Of a DNA stretch of 64,000 bases, positions 46,973 through 58,505 are shown piece after piece. Numbering within the stretch: the first letter of the stretch is position 1; each line of letters starts with the position of its first letter. Source of the DNA: Climacium dendroides (Eukaryota > Streptophyta > Bryopsida > Hypnales > Climaciaceae); assembly GCA_950106755.1 (NCBI GenBank), contig OX467089.1, positions 2,358,501 to 2,422,500 of the forward strand, given 5' to 3'. A program made the position numbers and the translations under genes. The notes under the pieces were generated by a model. The model was not told the origin of the DNA, searched no databases, and saw only the letters and a list, made by a program, of their open reading frames with translations.

Positions 46973-47351
46973 CAAGGGCCAAGGGGTTTAGGGAGTCTGG
47001 GAGTGACCAACTAAGAGAGTGAGGGTTTGTAACTTTGCATGATATTCAGTTTGTTTTAGGGTTCTTCTTATATATTTGTAAGTTTTGGCGCTTCAGAAAT
47101 TTTTACGTGCTACACACTTGAAATTGAGAACAAAAAATAATACAATGAAGATTTCTTCAATATCACTTGGGACAAAATCCCCCCAAAATGATAGTTTCAT
47201 TAATTTTTTCAAGATAATTTGGCAACCTTGTACTACTATGAAATGCTCCGAGAACTAATAAATCTTAGCTATTCATCTCTCTAAATCGTAAGCATTTGAG
47301 TACCAAGTTCTGTAAATGTTCTTCATTCAAATCCTTTCTAAATTTGAATGC
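46973..47351. other. AT-rich 3' flank of the hAT gene
   Basis: No gene. No clear hAT terminal repeat found. Confidence 0.5.
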
Positions 47352-50300
47352 CTAGGGGTGGTAATCACTATCTCCTTTCACCTCTGCCCCGCTACTGTAC
47401 TCTCTTGATTGGAATCCATCATCTTCATCACTCATGGTGTTCTCTTCATCGTCTGATGAAAGTGTTTGAGTTTCCCCTCTTTTCTCTTGTACTATTGAAG
47501 ATACACGAGCTTTCTTAGGCTTGCCCATCATTTGCTCGTTCTTTGCTTTCATCAAGGTTTTCCCTACACGTTCACGGAGGCAATCAACCGCTTTTCCTTT
47601 TCTCAACGGAAGTTCTGGAATAGACAAACGCTTATCAAGGGGGGGGGGTCCTGCATTCACTTTCTTCGTTGGAGAGATAGCAAACAGATCCATTACTCGT
47701 TCGTTCTTTGCTTTAGAGGGTTCTTCCATCATCATTGTCATCCCTGCCTTTCTCCCTTCTTCAGTGAATGCCTCTATAGTATTTGAAGATTCCAGTGTCG
47801 GGTCCACTAGCCTTGTTGAAGATGCTGGTAGGCGGTTTCCTTGCTTCTTTAACATTGAGGCCAACGTCTCATCTTCCTCGTCATCGGTGAATGAAGAAAT
47901 CTGCAATCTTCGATTTTCGGTACGTTCTATTTCTTTCAAAATGATGGAAGCTCGTGTCGGACGTTGAGAACTTCCTGAACCCACCAAAGTAGTGCTTACA
48001 CTATTAAATAGTGAGCGTGCACCTATTGTAGGAATGCTACGCGGTGGCCGTACAAAACTTGTCATGTTTTCCTTTGTGCCTTGGCCACTGTGAAGCAAGT
48101 TCGGACTTCCACATTCTATCAAACGCGAACATACATTGTCTTGTGTCCCACTCGCTTCATGGTTTAGGCTACTTGGTTCCCTGTTGCTTTTGCTTGCCAA
48201 TCCTCCTAGAGACTCCACGCTTATCTTGTCCACATTCATTTGCTCGCGGTCCTCAACGTTGTCATTCTTTTCTAGTTGGGCCACCACTATGGATGGAGAC
48301 CTACCGCTTCCAATCACTTCATCTATTTCGGAAGTTCTAGCATTGGATGCTATGGTTCCATTAGAAGTCAGGACTTGGACATTTGCGTCCTCTTCGTTTA
48401 GATTGAGGACCTTGTCACTACTTAGAAATTGATTTCCATCTACAAACCTTGCTATGGAAGGTACGCCTTCATCGTTTCCACAATCATTATCGTCCATTGG
48501 AAAGTTGTACTCGTTTCGGTCATTGTTGCCCATGTCATCATCATCCATATTTACTCTTCCAAACGGTTCACCTCCAAAATTGTATGTGTTGCCATCAAAA
48601 TCTTCTTCTTCATTGAATATTGGGTCGTACCAATTTGCTTCTTGTCCATGTGCTTCATTCCCGTCCACATAAACACCTTCTTCTTCATCTTCGCTGCTCT
48701 CGTCATCTTCGTTTGGTCCCTCCGATTCTTCTGAATCTACATTTTCAAGGTACCACTTCTTCTCATCCCTCTCCTTGGATGCGGCCAACACTCTTGAATT
48801 AGTGTACACATACACCAAATCCGCAGCTCTCTTTGTTCTCAACTTATTCCGAGATTTGTTGTGAACAAAAGAATAGCTACTCCAATTCCGTTCACATGAA
48901 GATGAAGATATCGGTTGGCCCAATATTCTCCTTGCAATTGGAGCAATGAGCTTCCCACATGCGCCTTCAAAATCCCACCAAGCGTGTGCCGATAATTTTT
49001 GTTCACTTGGATCCAACATGTTGTGGAAGGGAGGCTCCCTATGTCGAAACGCCATGAATTCCTTGACGACGTCCGCGTAGTCCGTAGGTTTACATATTCG
49101 CATGAGAACACGCTTGCATGCCTCGGTGGCCTCTGAATTGTCGGCTAGTTCTTTATCGTGCAAAAGATAGGGATTCAAAAGAGCTCCTGCATATTGGAGA
49201 TCGGTCTCTACCATTTCCCATCTAGCGTTGAACGCCTCCTTCAATGGTTTGGCAAATTCGGGGCTCAATAGAAAAGGCGGATTTTCTAACCCCCCCACAT
49301 GCGACCGTATCTTCCTCATAATATGCAAAACTTTCCCTGAACATGGCGTCTTTGCATCTAAATCACGAAGGCCATACACAACAACGCCCATCAATTGCAC
49401 AAAATTCGTGCAACGCCTCCAGAAATGCTCATTGTTTATTATCTTCTTTGTACACCGAGACTTTGTACGGTTCTTCTTTTTCTTGTCATCCAACGTCCTC
49501 ACATATTGTTCCCAACGCGGATCTGTCACACTCTGTTGAAGTGCTCCCTTCACTTTCAACAAGCGTTCAAGCGCAATGAAATTTGAAGCAAATCTTGTTT
49601 CACCTGGCATCAATCAGCTGTGCTCTTTTTCATATGAACAAAATATTGCAAGCGGCATGTGCCGCTTTCTAAAAAACGTAAGAACCATACGAGCTTTGGC
49701 CACGACATCCGCCACCCATGCTTCCTTCCCCCAATCTTTTAGCAACAAATTCAAGGCGTGCACCACACAACCTTGAAAAGAAATGTGAGGATATTTGTCT
49801 TTTATGATTCTACATGCTCGAGGGTTTACAGGAGCATTGTCCGTTGTTATTTGCACCACATTATGCGGACCCACCTCCTGTATGAATTTGTCCAAAATAG
49901 AGGCCAAGTACTCTGCGTTTTTTATGAATCCACTTGTGTCCACCGATCCCAAAAATTGCTCCCCTGCAGAAGATACAAGCATACAATTCACCAATGGCTG
50001 ATTTGTAACCGAACTCCATCCATCAATAGACAAGGTTGCTCCAAACTTTCTGATACTATCCTCGGTCCTTTTCTACAACTTTAGCTTGATATCTTCTTTC
50101 GCTTCTTCTAGTAATTTGGTTCGTAGAGCGTCGTACGATGGTGGATTGTATGGCTTACCAAACTCAGCTGTTTTCTTCACTGCTTCTTTGAAGGCCTCAC
50201 TTCGAGCTACCGCAAATGGTATGTTGGCTGAATAGAAGAAATTGGCCCACAACGCATTCAAATTGCGTCTATCAGCTTGTTCAAACCCATCTACTAGCCG

Positions 50301-50735
50301 ACTTTGTCTTCGGGACCGATTGATGGAAGAGGGTGGAGTTGGACATTGTTCACTTGATGTTTCCACACTTTGATGTACCCTTGAAGACGCACGATGAATT
50401 TCAAACGGCGCTGCACACGAGTCCTCTTGTGTTGAACGTGAAAAATCCCTTCCATTTGAGGCATTGCTTGCAACCCTCCTTATGTTTTCACCATCTACAT
50501 TGTCAAGGGCCGATCTTCGTGGAAATAACCCATTACAACCGGCAAAAAGAGTTCGAATTGACGAAGTCAATTTTGGACATATGCTTACCCCCCTGTCGCG
50601 AACACCGTCTTTGCCTTCATATCCAAGGTGGCTCAACATGCGACACTTCCAATTTGCAAACACCAAGTCACATGCCTTGCACTGCACTTTACCGCTTGAT
50701 GGAACAACATACCAACCGGAAAAATCCTTACTCAT
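47352..50735 (-). pseudogene. hAT transposase with two in-frame stops
   Basis: One uninterrupted frame of 1128 codons from ATG 50735, with TAG at 50075-50073 and TGA at 49616-49614 and no frameshift. Residues 15-55 form a BED-like finger (CKAC..H..C). About 165-330 is a DUF659-type region with SIDGWSS (Asp238) and QITTDNAP (Asp299), then CVVHALNLLLKDWGK. About 585-645 is the hAT dimerisation block (AWWDFEGA..PIARRILGQPISSSSCERNWS, Glu615, NKSRNKLRTKRAADLVYVY). After it comes an unusually long acidic, low-complexity tail (about 680-1127). hAT enzymes cut and paste DNA with a DDE active site; all three residues are present. TATAAGAG on the minus strand at 50994-50987 may be the promoter, just inside array 2. 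Confidence 0.85.
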
Positions 50736-51052
50736 TGTGGAAAGCTCCGTTCAAGTTCAAGTCTAAGTTCAAGTTCCAATCTTGTCTTCAGTTCCAAATG
50801 TTTAGGTTCAAATCACCATGTTACATGTATCAAATATAGTCTATAAGCAAAGCCTTGGAAACCAAAGCCCCCCTGTCCACTGAACTATGCATTACCAAGC
50901 AAGGGACACAAAGATTGCAGCTCCTAGCCCTTGGAAATCTTAGCGTTCAGTTTCTCAGAAGTGCTTGTAAATGCCTTCTTCCTTGCTCTTATACTCCTAA
51001 TTTGTTGAATGTTGTATGCCTTAGAAGTAACCGTTGCCAACGGGCAGAAAAC

Positions 51053-51197
51053 CCGGCGGACGGGGTGGGCGGACAGGGCGGACGGATGGTCGGTCGAGTC
51101 AGTCAAGGCGGACGGCCGATAGGACGGGGGGGGTGGGCGGGCGGGCGGGCGGACGGGGCGGACGGGTCAGACGGGCGGTCGTGCGGACAGGGCGGTT
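51053..51197 (+). repeat. CGGAC array 2
   Basis: Tandem GGCGGACGG, GGACAGGGCGG and (GGGC)n units on the plus strand, with the same motif orientation as array 1. It is 320 bp upstream of the hAT ATG and downstream of the RING gene set. Confidence 0.9.
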
Positions 51198-51652
51198 TTA
51201 GCCTTTTAGGGTGGTCAATTTTACTTAGTTACTTCTTTACTTCGAACTTTTGGACTCTTGGTTCAGTTGGTTGCATTCCATCCTAGGGATAACTAGATTA
51301 CGAAAGTAGTAGAAAACAAGTGTTAAGTACTACAACAAAATTCTCAATCAACGACACAATTCACTAAAAATTGGGCATAACATGCACATTTCAATAAAAC
51401 TTAGTCCAAGAAAATGAATTTTATGATAAAAACATAATATATATATATATATATATATATATTCAAATAAATAAATAATTACTTGCAACATGTTTTTCTT
51501 CACTACATGTATATGCAATACAAAAAAGTCATGATGGACATGGTGGGCCACGTACAATACTACTAGTTATAAAAAAAATGAAGCCCACACTACATAATTA
51601 TATCCTGAGTGCCATTAAAATACGACTACATAGGAAATTAAACATTTCACAA
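51198..51652. other. AT-rich interval with an AT microsatellite
   Basis: An (AT)n tract of about 30 bp lies at 51433-51462. No gene. Confidence 0.7.
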
Positions 51653-52312
51653 TTACTTCAACACACTATTATCTTCTTCGGCATCATGAGATGTCCCCTC
51701 CCTTGCCATGAGTCTTCTACTTGTTCGACGAGGCACCGGTTGTGGACTATTTCCATGGCTGCTCCCTCCGCGGCTAGCTTGTACCTGCATGTCAACCCTC
51801 TCAAATTGTCGTTTGGTTTCCGGAGAGTGGTCATCCTCCTCTTCAATCTTCCGTTTATTCTTCTTCTTCGGAGACAGCTCCACTTCATGGGCCCTCAAAG
51901 CCCTCACAACACAATCTATATCATCCATCAGTTGTTTTATCATTTCATCCTCGCTTTTCATCATCCAAGTTTGTTCGCCACCCTCTCCTAGATACTTCCT
52001 CCACTTGGTTATAATGTCCTTTATGTTCATGTCAAATGCCCTTGCAACGTCTTCCATCTTATGCTTTGTAGATGATTTACCGTTTAGGTCCACCACAGAA
52101 CGAACTCTTGCTGCTTCTTCCAACTTCGACAAAATGAGGGCCCGCCCTATCAAATCCGTATTGTAGCCCGCAAATTGCTTTATGACTTTTGGATCACGCT
52201 CAACCTCCACCAAGAGGTCATTTGGACCCTCTCTCTTCCATTCCTTCTTGGGAATTCGAAAGAACTTTTGGTGCTGTGTGCTCCAATGTCCGCCCATGCT
52301 GCGACAGAACAA
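51653..52312 (-). CDS. Possible C-terminal continuation of the RING protein, 219 aa
   Basis: Open on the minus strand. In the same frame the coding sequence extends upstream to about 52350 (TWRFEIKNSKARELFCRSMGGHWS), overlapping the end of the RING ORF by about 12 bp in a +1 frame. This suggests that one base was lost from a single longer gene of about 1200 codons. Contains KHKMEDVARAFDMNIKDIITKW and EQTWMMKSEDEMIKQLMDDID helices, a basic KKKNKRK patch (possible nuclear signal) and a Ser/Arg-rich tail. No domain recognised. Confidence 0.5.
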   Translation of the reverse strand: MFCRSMGGHWSTQHQKFFRIPKKEWKREGPNDLLVEVERDPKVIKQFAGYNTDLIGRALILSKLEEAARVRSVVDLNGKSSTKHKMEDVARAFDMNIKDIITKWRKYLGEGGEQTWMMKSEDEMIKQLMDDIDCVVRALRAHEVELSPKKKNKRKIEEEDDHSPETKRQFERVDMQVQASRGGSSHGNSPQPVPRRTSRRLMAREGTSHDAEEDNSVLK

Positions 52313-52337
52313 CTCTCGAGCCTTGCTGTTCTTAATC

Positions 52338-55265
52338 TCAAACCTCCACGTCAGACGTCATCCAAAAGAATTTATCTTTGGTGGGAAATGGGCCATCGCA
52401 TAGCTCATATATTTGTGATCGAGCATCCCACTTCATTGGTTTCCCCCAATGCAAATAGTTCTGAAATTTGTATGGCTCTTGGTCAAGTGGAAGGTTCCAT
52501 CGATTGTATTCGTGCCCCGTAGGCATACGGTACAAAATCCCTAGCATTTCATACAGCCTTGGACTCAGAGGAATACGGCATTCGGGACAACGGCGTTGAA
52601 ATTCCGCCGATCTTTGAATGCAAAACACATGGAATGTATGGCGACACTGTCCCAATGCTATAGCTCCTTCGGGCCCAAAACAACCTTGGCAAAGAGAACA
52701 ATGACCCTCCAAGATGGGAGTATTTGGAAAACTTCCTGGCACAAGCTCCTTCTCATGTTGCTGGAAGTGAGCTGACAACGTGCCATAAGGGACCCATCCT
52801 TCCTCTGCTTCCAAAGTCCAATCAATGTTCTCCGTATCATAGGTCTTTCCGTGGTTTAGCCGCTTATACATCCTATCCATGTTCCCCCAAACCGTAAGTT
52901 TTAAATTAGGGTCCTTTCTTTCCTCCTCCAACTTCTCCACAAAATGCTCATAAGAACTCTTGACATTCTCGTATGCTGTGTCTGATTGCAATGCATACCT
53001 CAAGAGCCCGTTCATGAGTCCGGATGATACTGAGGAATGATCTTGTAGTTGTCGCGCCCACATCATCCACCTTAAATCCGCATTTTCCTTTGGAAGGATT
53101 TCACTTAGTACCCCTACTTCCATCATTCGTTTCATTGTTGATTCGGCCTCATTCTTTCCTCGAACTACCAAGTCCAATTGATGCCTTAACTCTTCAACTT
53201 CCGGATTTTGTGATTGCATGGAAGCATCTTCAAATGAGGGGAAAACTATGGATTTTGGACTCGGAATGCGCTGTCGGAGTTCTACGGTCCCATCCTCAGC
53301 TTTGCCCTCGTCAAGAGGAAGAGATAGTTGATCGCTCTCTTGTGTTGGTTCACTTGCCTCTAATAGCCCTATTCCGCCAGGCGATTGTTGACCTACCTTC
53401 TCGTTTTGTAATGTCCACAATGTTTTGCGATGCTCTTCTAACATCTCTTTGCATGTCTTCAACTCCAACACCAACTTCTCATTCATAGCCTTGAGATTTT
53501 CATTCATGGCCTTCAAATTGTCATTCGTTCGCTTCAAAGTCTTGTTATTTTTCTTGACACTCTCATAGGCATTACCCAAGGGCTTCAAGTTTGGGGTCGG
53601 CCTCCAATACAATGTGTTGTATTTGCTCTCCAATATCTCATACTTTGCCTTGAGGTCATCATGATCTTCTTTGGAGTAACGCACCTCCTTCAACTCCAAA
53701 TTCTGCTGTTCCAAAAAAAATTTATGCTTAAGGTCTTCCAACTTCTCGTCTTGTAGTTTGTCCGCAAACTCGACAAACTTTCTGAAAGCCAAAGCACCAT
53801 GAAGAACGGATGGTGTCATTTTCGTAAATGTATCAGTTATTTGCGCAAGAGCAGGCGTCAATACAGCCACAACTCTAGCTGTATATGATAGAGAATACGC
53901 CGTTCTAAATATCTCGCCAAATCCTGCTGTTGAATTGCCTGAAGTGGAGCTGCGTCCTTCATTTGTAGTGCCACCTTCATTAGGATTTCCTCCTACATGC
54001 TCAGGGCCACCTTCGTTTATAGTGCTCCCTTCATTTCCGCCATTTGTTGCTTCTCTCTGAATTTCAAATTGATTCCATCGGAGGGAACACTGCAACAAGT
54101 TCTCCATCTCTTCTAGTGGAGGCATCTTTTGTAGAGTCTTGAGATCCTCTGGGCCCAACAAAGCTAGCAACGGATGATCTTGGATAATCGGGGTCTCTTT
54201 GTCGTTGTTTACAGCAGCCTCGTCTTGAGAGTCCATCCTTACATCTGTCGGTTGAGTTGGATGCTCTTCATTTTGGTTTGGTGAAGTCCGAATTGCATTT
54301 TCAGGTCTGGACAGTAGGCTTGGTTTTTTCCTTGATTTAGGAGACGGAGGGACATAAAACATGATGTCTTGTGCTGTGTCTGCTAAAAACCGGTCAATAC
54401 AAGCGTGAGCCTCCTTCACGTCTTGAATGTCTTCTCTATCTTCAATGTCTTTTATAGGATCCTCTTCTTGGTGCTTCTGTGACATCGATGTAGATCCATG
54501 TTCTATTGGCCGAGGGAGCTTCATTACAACGTTGCTTTCTGGCACCCCTTCTAACACGTTTTGTGTAGGGTTCAAATCCGTCGGTGGAGTCAAAAACACC
54601 TCTCCCTCCACATCGTCCACAAGGCAAGTGCTTCCTTTTGTGGGGTCCTCCATACAAATCGGTTCTACCGCCATTTTCTTTCCATTCAGTACTTCCGTAC
54701 GACGCACTTGGATTTCAAGAGGGATCTGAATTGATTCCACAGCATCCTCTAATGCTTTCTTTTTTTCACTTGCTTCAGGAAGTTGCGCCTTCGGAACAAA
54801 CATATCAGGGTTATGTTTCTGACGTCTGCCAATCGCAAGTGGCAATGTCGCTATCGTAGGATACGTACTCCAATCCACTTGACGGCCTAGTATGAGTTCA
54901 GCGTAAACCATGCCTGCTAAGCTGTAGTTAATTTTGCCCTTGCTCATTGCCTTCTCCGAAAATAAGGCCTTCCACACCTCCATCGAACGGTGCACAAAAT
55001 GATCATTGAGGCAATTCAATGGTTTAAAACAATATTCACGGGTGTGAAGAGGGTGACACTCTCGAGGCCACAACTTCCCAATGTGATACATTTTCATGTA
55101 TTTGCGGCACAATTTAGAGGTCCAATACTCCACATCCTCTTTTTCCCAACCCGTCTCGGCCTTGATGTTGACGTCATCCAAAATGTCAAACCGTAGCTCA
55201 TGACCAACGCCCTTCGGCTTTGACTTCTTCTTGCCTTCAGTTGCAGCACTACTTGCCCCCGCCAT
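52338..55265 (-). CDS. RING-H2 coiled-coil protein, 975 aa, array-bounded module
   Basis: ATG at 55265, intact frame to 52338. After a Lys-rich N-terminus, residues about 40-140 form a domain with YWTSKLCRKYMKMYHIGKLW, a Cys/His pair (NCLNDHF) and INYSLAGMVYAE..LGRQVDW. The 58506 protein has the same domain at the same residue numbers. About 170-450 is low complexity and acidic. About 495-625 and 690-730 are coiled coil (repeated LKAMNENLKAMNEKL). Residues about 851-895 are a clean RING-H2: C-x2-C, then CRHTFHVFC, then CPEC. RING-H2 proteins usually act as E3 ubiquitin ligases; that role is inferred. No transposase motif is seen. Sits alone between GTCCG arrays 2 and 3. Confidence 0.8.
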   Translation of the reverse strand: MAGASSAATEGKKKSKPKGVGHELRFDILDDVNIKAETGWEKEDVEYWTSKLCRKYMKMYHIGKLWPRECHPLHTREYCFKPLNCLNDHFVHRSMEVWKALFSEKAMSKGKINYSLAGMVYAELILGRQVDWSTYPTIATLPLAIGRRQKHNPDMFVPKAQLPEASEKKKALEDAVESIQIPLEIQVRRTEVLNGKKMAVEPICMEDPTKGSTCLVDDVEGEVFLTPPTDLNPTQNVLEGVPESNVVMKLPRPIEHGSTSMSQKHQEEDPIKDIEDREDIQDVKEAHACIDRFLADTAQDIMFYVPPSPKSRKKPSLLSRPENAIRTSPNQNEEHPTQPTDVRMDSQDEAAVNNDKETPIIQDHPLLALLGPEDLKTLQKMPPLEEMENLLQCSLRWNQFEIQREATNGGNEGSTINEGGPEHVGGNPNEGGTTNEGRSSTSGNSTAGFGEIFRTAYSLSYTARVVAVLTPALAQITDTFTKMTPSVLHGALAFRKFVEFADKLQDEKLEDLKHKFFLEQQNLELKEVRYSKEDHDDLKAKYEILESKYNTLYWRPTPNLKPLGNAYESVKKNNKTLKRTNDNLKAMNENLKAMNEKLVLELKTCKEMLEEHRKTLWTLQNEKVGQQSPGGIGLLEASEPTQESDQLSLPLDEGKAEDGTVELRQRIPSPKSIVFPSFEDASMQSQNPEVEELRHQLDLVVRGKNEAESTMKRMMEVGVLSEILPKENADLRWMMWARQLQDHSSVSSGLMNGLLRYALQSDTAYENVKSSYEHFVEKLEEERKDPNLKLTVWGNMDRMYKRLNHGKTYDTENIDWTLEAEEGWVPYGTLSAHFQQHEKELVPGSFPNTPILEGHCSLCQGCFGPEGAIALGQCRHTFHVFCIQRSAEFQRRCPECRIPLSPRLYEMLGILYRMPTGHEYNRWNLPLDQEPYKFQNYLHWGKPMKWDARSQIYELCDGPFPTKDKFFWMTSDVEV

Positions 55266-55528
55266 GACTGCTTGAGTGTCGAGTACTCACTTGCAATTTT
55301 AGAATGGAAATTTCTAATATATAATCCCCGTTCTCTCAAAATATATAATGTGCTTCACTGTCTCCAAACGTATGTAAGTAACCAAGGACCAAAATCCAAT
55401 GTAGTATGATCAAAATATGACCCCCACTCTTCACCACATAGGAGCAACTAGCGCGTGAAGCAATAGTAGCACATCCGACATGGCAGTGATTCCCAAATGG
55501 AAGAGTGAAAGTGAGAAAATGTGTGTTG

Positions 55529-55775
55529 GCCGTCCGCCAATATACCCGTCCGCTCCCAGACCTAAAAGAGGCCCGGGACCGGACCTATCCCGGACCACGC
55601 GGACGTGGCCCGAGCCGGCGGACGGGCGAACGAAGCTGCCCCGTCCGCCGACCAAGCGGCCGGCGTCCAGGTCCGCCCGGCGGACGGGCGGACAAAGCTA
55701 CCCCGTCCGCCGACCAAGCGGACGACCCGACTCCGTCCGACCGCCCTGTCCGCCCCATCCGCCTAGCCCGTCGCC
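55529..55775 (-). repeat. GTCCG array 3
   Basis: CGTCCGCC, CCGTCCGCCGACCAAGCGG (twice) and CCTGTCCGCC units. Most read CCGTCCG on the plus strand, opposite to arrays 1 and 2, with a few CGGACGG units inside. Lies 264 bp upstream of the RING ATG. Confidence 0.9.
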
Positions 55776-56607
55776 TATTATTTCGAGGCGTCCAAAATTT
55801 TGACAATTTGGCATGAAGCCTAGGATTCTTCTCGTCCGCCTTTACTTACTGTCATTTTTTGGGGGTCAATTCAAGTTTCAGCATCCTATGCTTTTCTCAT
55901 TAACCCAAAAAATAAGAAATAGACAAGTTATAATCAGATTTTAAATAATCATTTAGAGTTTTTTGAAGTTTACAGTGAGACCCTAAACCCTAGAACCCTA
56001 GAACCCTAAAACCCTCAACTCTTAGTCTCCTACATTTCAGATTACGCCATTGTTTTGAGCAAATTGTAAATTTGTAATATTCATTTGAAATTGTATGCAT
56101 ACAAATTTTAACTAGATATAAAGGATATTATTTATTTATTTATTTTTTCATCATGTAGGATATTTCAAAGGGAAAGAAAAAAACAAAAACATGATCAATA
56201 TTAGTGATGAAGTGAAACGTTATAATTCCCAATTGACCAAATTGAGATGGTGCTACAATCACAACAATTACTTCAAGGGGTTTGGTTTTGGTTCTAGTTT
56301 TGAACCTCATGGACAATTTCCATTGACTTCAAGGTGTTTTGTACATATGGACTTATAGAAAAGCCAAAAATGTATATAACTTATGCATGTCACACACTGC
56401 AACGCCATGTTTGTACTGTATTTTGTAATGCCCTTTTTTGATTAGGATTGTTTTAAAAGTAAGGATATACAAAGAGTGTAAGACTTCACAACATTTCTAA
56501 AATTAGTAGAACTGTAAAATCCTTACTCATTGTGAAAAGCATTATAATCTTCTAATCCATAAAAGATATGTTTTTGTGTTTTTTGTTTTTGTTTTTGTTT
56601 GTTTTTG

Positions 56608-56642
<35 letters not shown>

Positions 56643-57666
56643 ATATATTTTTTTTATTTTTTTATTTATTTTTATTTTTATTTTTATTTTTCTTGGAGAA
56701 TTTGCAACGTGAAGCAATAAAAAAAATTTAGTTTCTATTTGTATAATGTATAAGTTCTTCTTTTATCTGAGCCTGGGTTTATACTGTACCTAAGGCCGGA
56801 TGAAAGTCCGGCCGGATTTGCCTTCGATCCATTCTTCAATCCGGCCCCAATTTTTTCCATCCGGCCCTACTTAATCTAAAGTCTAAACCCCTTGGGCCGG
56901 ATTTTCAATTCATGTGCTCTTCAATTTTATCAAGGCTCAATTAAAAAACGTCAATAAAAATATGCATGTTTATCTTTTATTTCTTTTTTAATTAAAAACA
57001 AAGATTTTTTTCTTTTGTTTCATTTTTCTTTTTGTTTCTATACATTTTATTTCTAAAATACAAAAAGAAGTTTATTTATTGATTACTTAAAAATAAAATA
57101 AAAATTTAATATTTTGGTTTTCCTCTTATATAGAATATGCATTTGTAATCAACATGTTTAATGCTAAAACATAGGTACTTTATTGTAGTCACTTAGATGA
57201 TATTCCTTTAAAATTAAATAAAGTAAATCCATAAGGGAGTTGCTCTAAGAACACCCGTGCTCTAAGAGTGATCATGACGGAGAGGCACATTTTGCTTTAG
57301 TGAATGTACTAGCACATTTTAGGACATGGTCACTTTTAATGACCGTTGCCTTTCAACTTATTCGCCCTCCATAACTAATTACAGAATGATTTAAAAAATA
57401 TGAAGGAAATCAAGTCACCAAAAAAATATGAGGATGAAGGGCCTAATGTGCATTTCAAAATCTACTCTACAATTTTTTTAAATGAATCTTTAATGTGGTT
57501 TTTTCTCCAAGAGTTAGTGTATTTGAGGCTCATTTCCAAAAGCCCTCAACACTATGAAAGTCAAGTTTGTGATGGAAACTCTCGTACAAAATCTTGAATA
57601 AGAAAATCATAATCAATCATTTTGAAAATTGGATTTTTGATGCTAAAGTTAGATTTAAAATAAACT

Positions 57667-57699
<33 letters not shown>

Positions 57700-57972
57700 C
57701 TAAGAATAGCAACTTGGTTAAGTATTATTAGACTTAGAATCTCTATTCTCATAGATAATTTTCTTTCTTATTTAGTATTTAGGACGCTTTAATTCATTTA
57801 ATTAAGATTTGTTATGAGATTTCAATTTGTTTTCATCAATTTTTTTTGAGATTTCAACTTATGTCCTGTTATAAATTCTGAAAATTTCACTACATGCCAT
57901 ATTTATTTTATTTTTTAATTAATTTTTAACGAATCTGACTCGAGCATAATGAACTTCAATGTGTATAAGAAC
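55776..57972. other. Gene-less AT-rich interval between arrays 3 and 4
   Basis: Contains a CCCTAAA/CCCTAGAA stretch at 55980-56015 (degenerate plant-telomere-like), (TA)n tracts at about 56609-56638 and 57668-57694, and a GGCCGGAT/ATCCGGCC cluster at 56792-56912. A CATTATAATCTTCTAATCCATAAAAGATAT text (about 56540) weakly resembles the shared 3' segment at 60130-60160 and 63380-63410. No supported ORF, so this may be an empty or decayed module. Confidence 0.5.
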
Positions 57973-58302
57973 GGCCCGTTCATCGTCCGCTCGTCCGCCG
58001 TCCACCTGTCCGCCCGTCCGCCGTCCGCCGTCCGTCCTCTTGTCCTCCCGTCCGCTGTCCGTCCGCTATCCGTTCGACAATCCGCTATCCGTCCGACAGT
58101 CCGCCGCCCACTGTCTGTCCGCCGCGCGGTCAGAGCGTCCGTTCGCGGGCTCCGTCCGATGCAGTCGTCCGCAGTCCGTCGAGGCCGTGCGATTGGACGT
58201 GCCGGGGCATATTGCCCATCCGATCTGGCGATCGGCCCGTCCGCCCATCGGATTTGGGCAGTGATGTCAACATCGGCGGACGGTATAAAGAGGGGCGTGG
58301 AC
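57973..58302 (+). repeat. GTCCG array 4 with TATA box
   Basis: Units CCGTCCGCCGTCC, CTATCCGTCCGAC and similar, mostly CCGTCCG on the plus strand. The last CGGACGG unit abuts TATAAAG at 58284-58290, which lies 216 bp before the ATG at 58506. The array may therefore be promoter-proximal. Confidence 0.85.
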
Positions 58303-58505
58303 GGCCCATTCCGCGCAGTTGTTTCCCTTGCGGAGTGGGTAGATCCAGCGCCAATTGGTATCTGTGAGCCCCTTCCGACTTGGAGTGTGAACAACTGTGA
58401 ATGAATTAACTTAATTTTTTGTAATCTCTTCATCACCTTCTCAATTATAGAAATTATAAACTTCTCACTCAAACATTGCATTCGGTGCAGAAAAGAAGGA
58501 TTACC

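Noticed and set aside
46719..47022. Overlapping ORFs of 80-97 codons on both strands within array 1
   Set aside because: All consist of repeat-derived Arg/Gly/Thr/Asp runs (GGRADG, RTDGRT). They exist in every frame because the array lacks stops.
51433..51462. AT microsatellite as an origin or regulatory site
   Set aside because: Simple (AT)n tracts here, at 56609 and at 57668, are common in AT-rich plant DNA and show no associated structure.
55431..55816. ORFs over array 3, and likewise 57915-58481 and 60386-60721
   Set aside because: Same reason: Pro/Arg/Ser-rich translations of GTCCG repeats in several frames, with no independent coding sign.
55980..56015. Telomere or chromosome end
   Set aside because: Only about five degenerate CCCTAAA/CCCTAGAA units with genes on both sides; an interstitial stretch or promoter telo-box is simpler.
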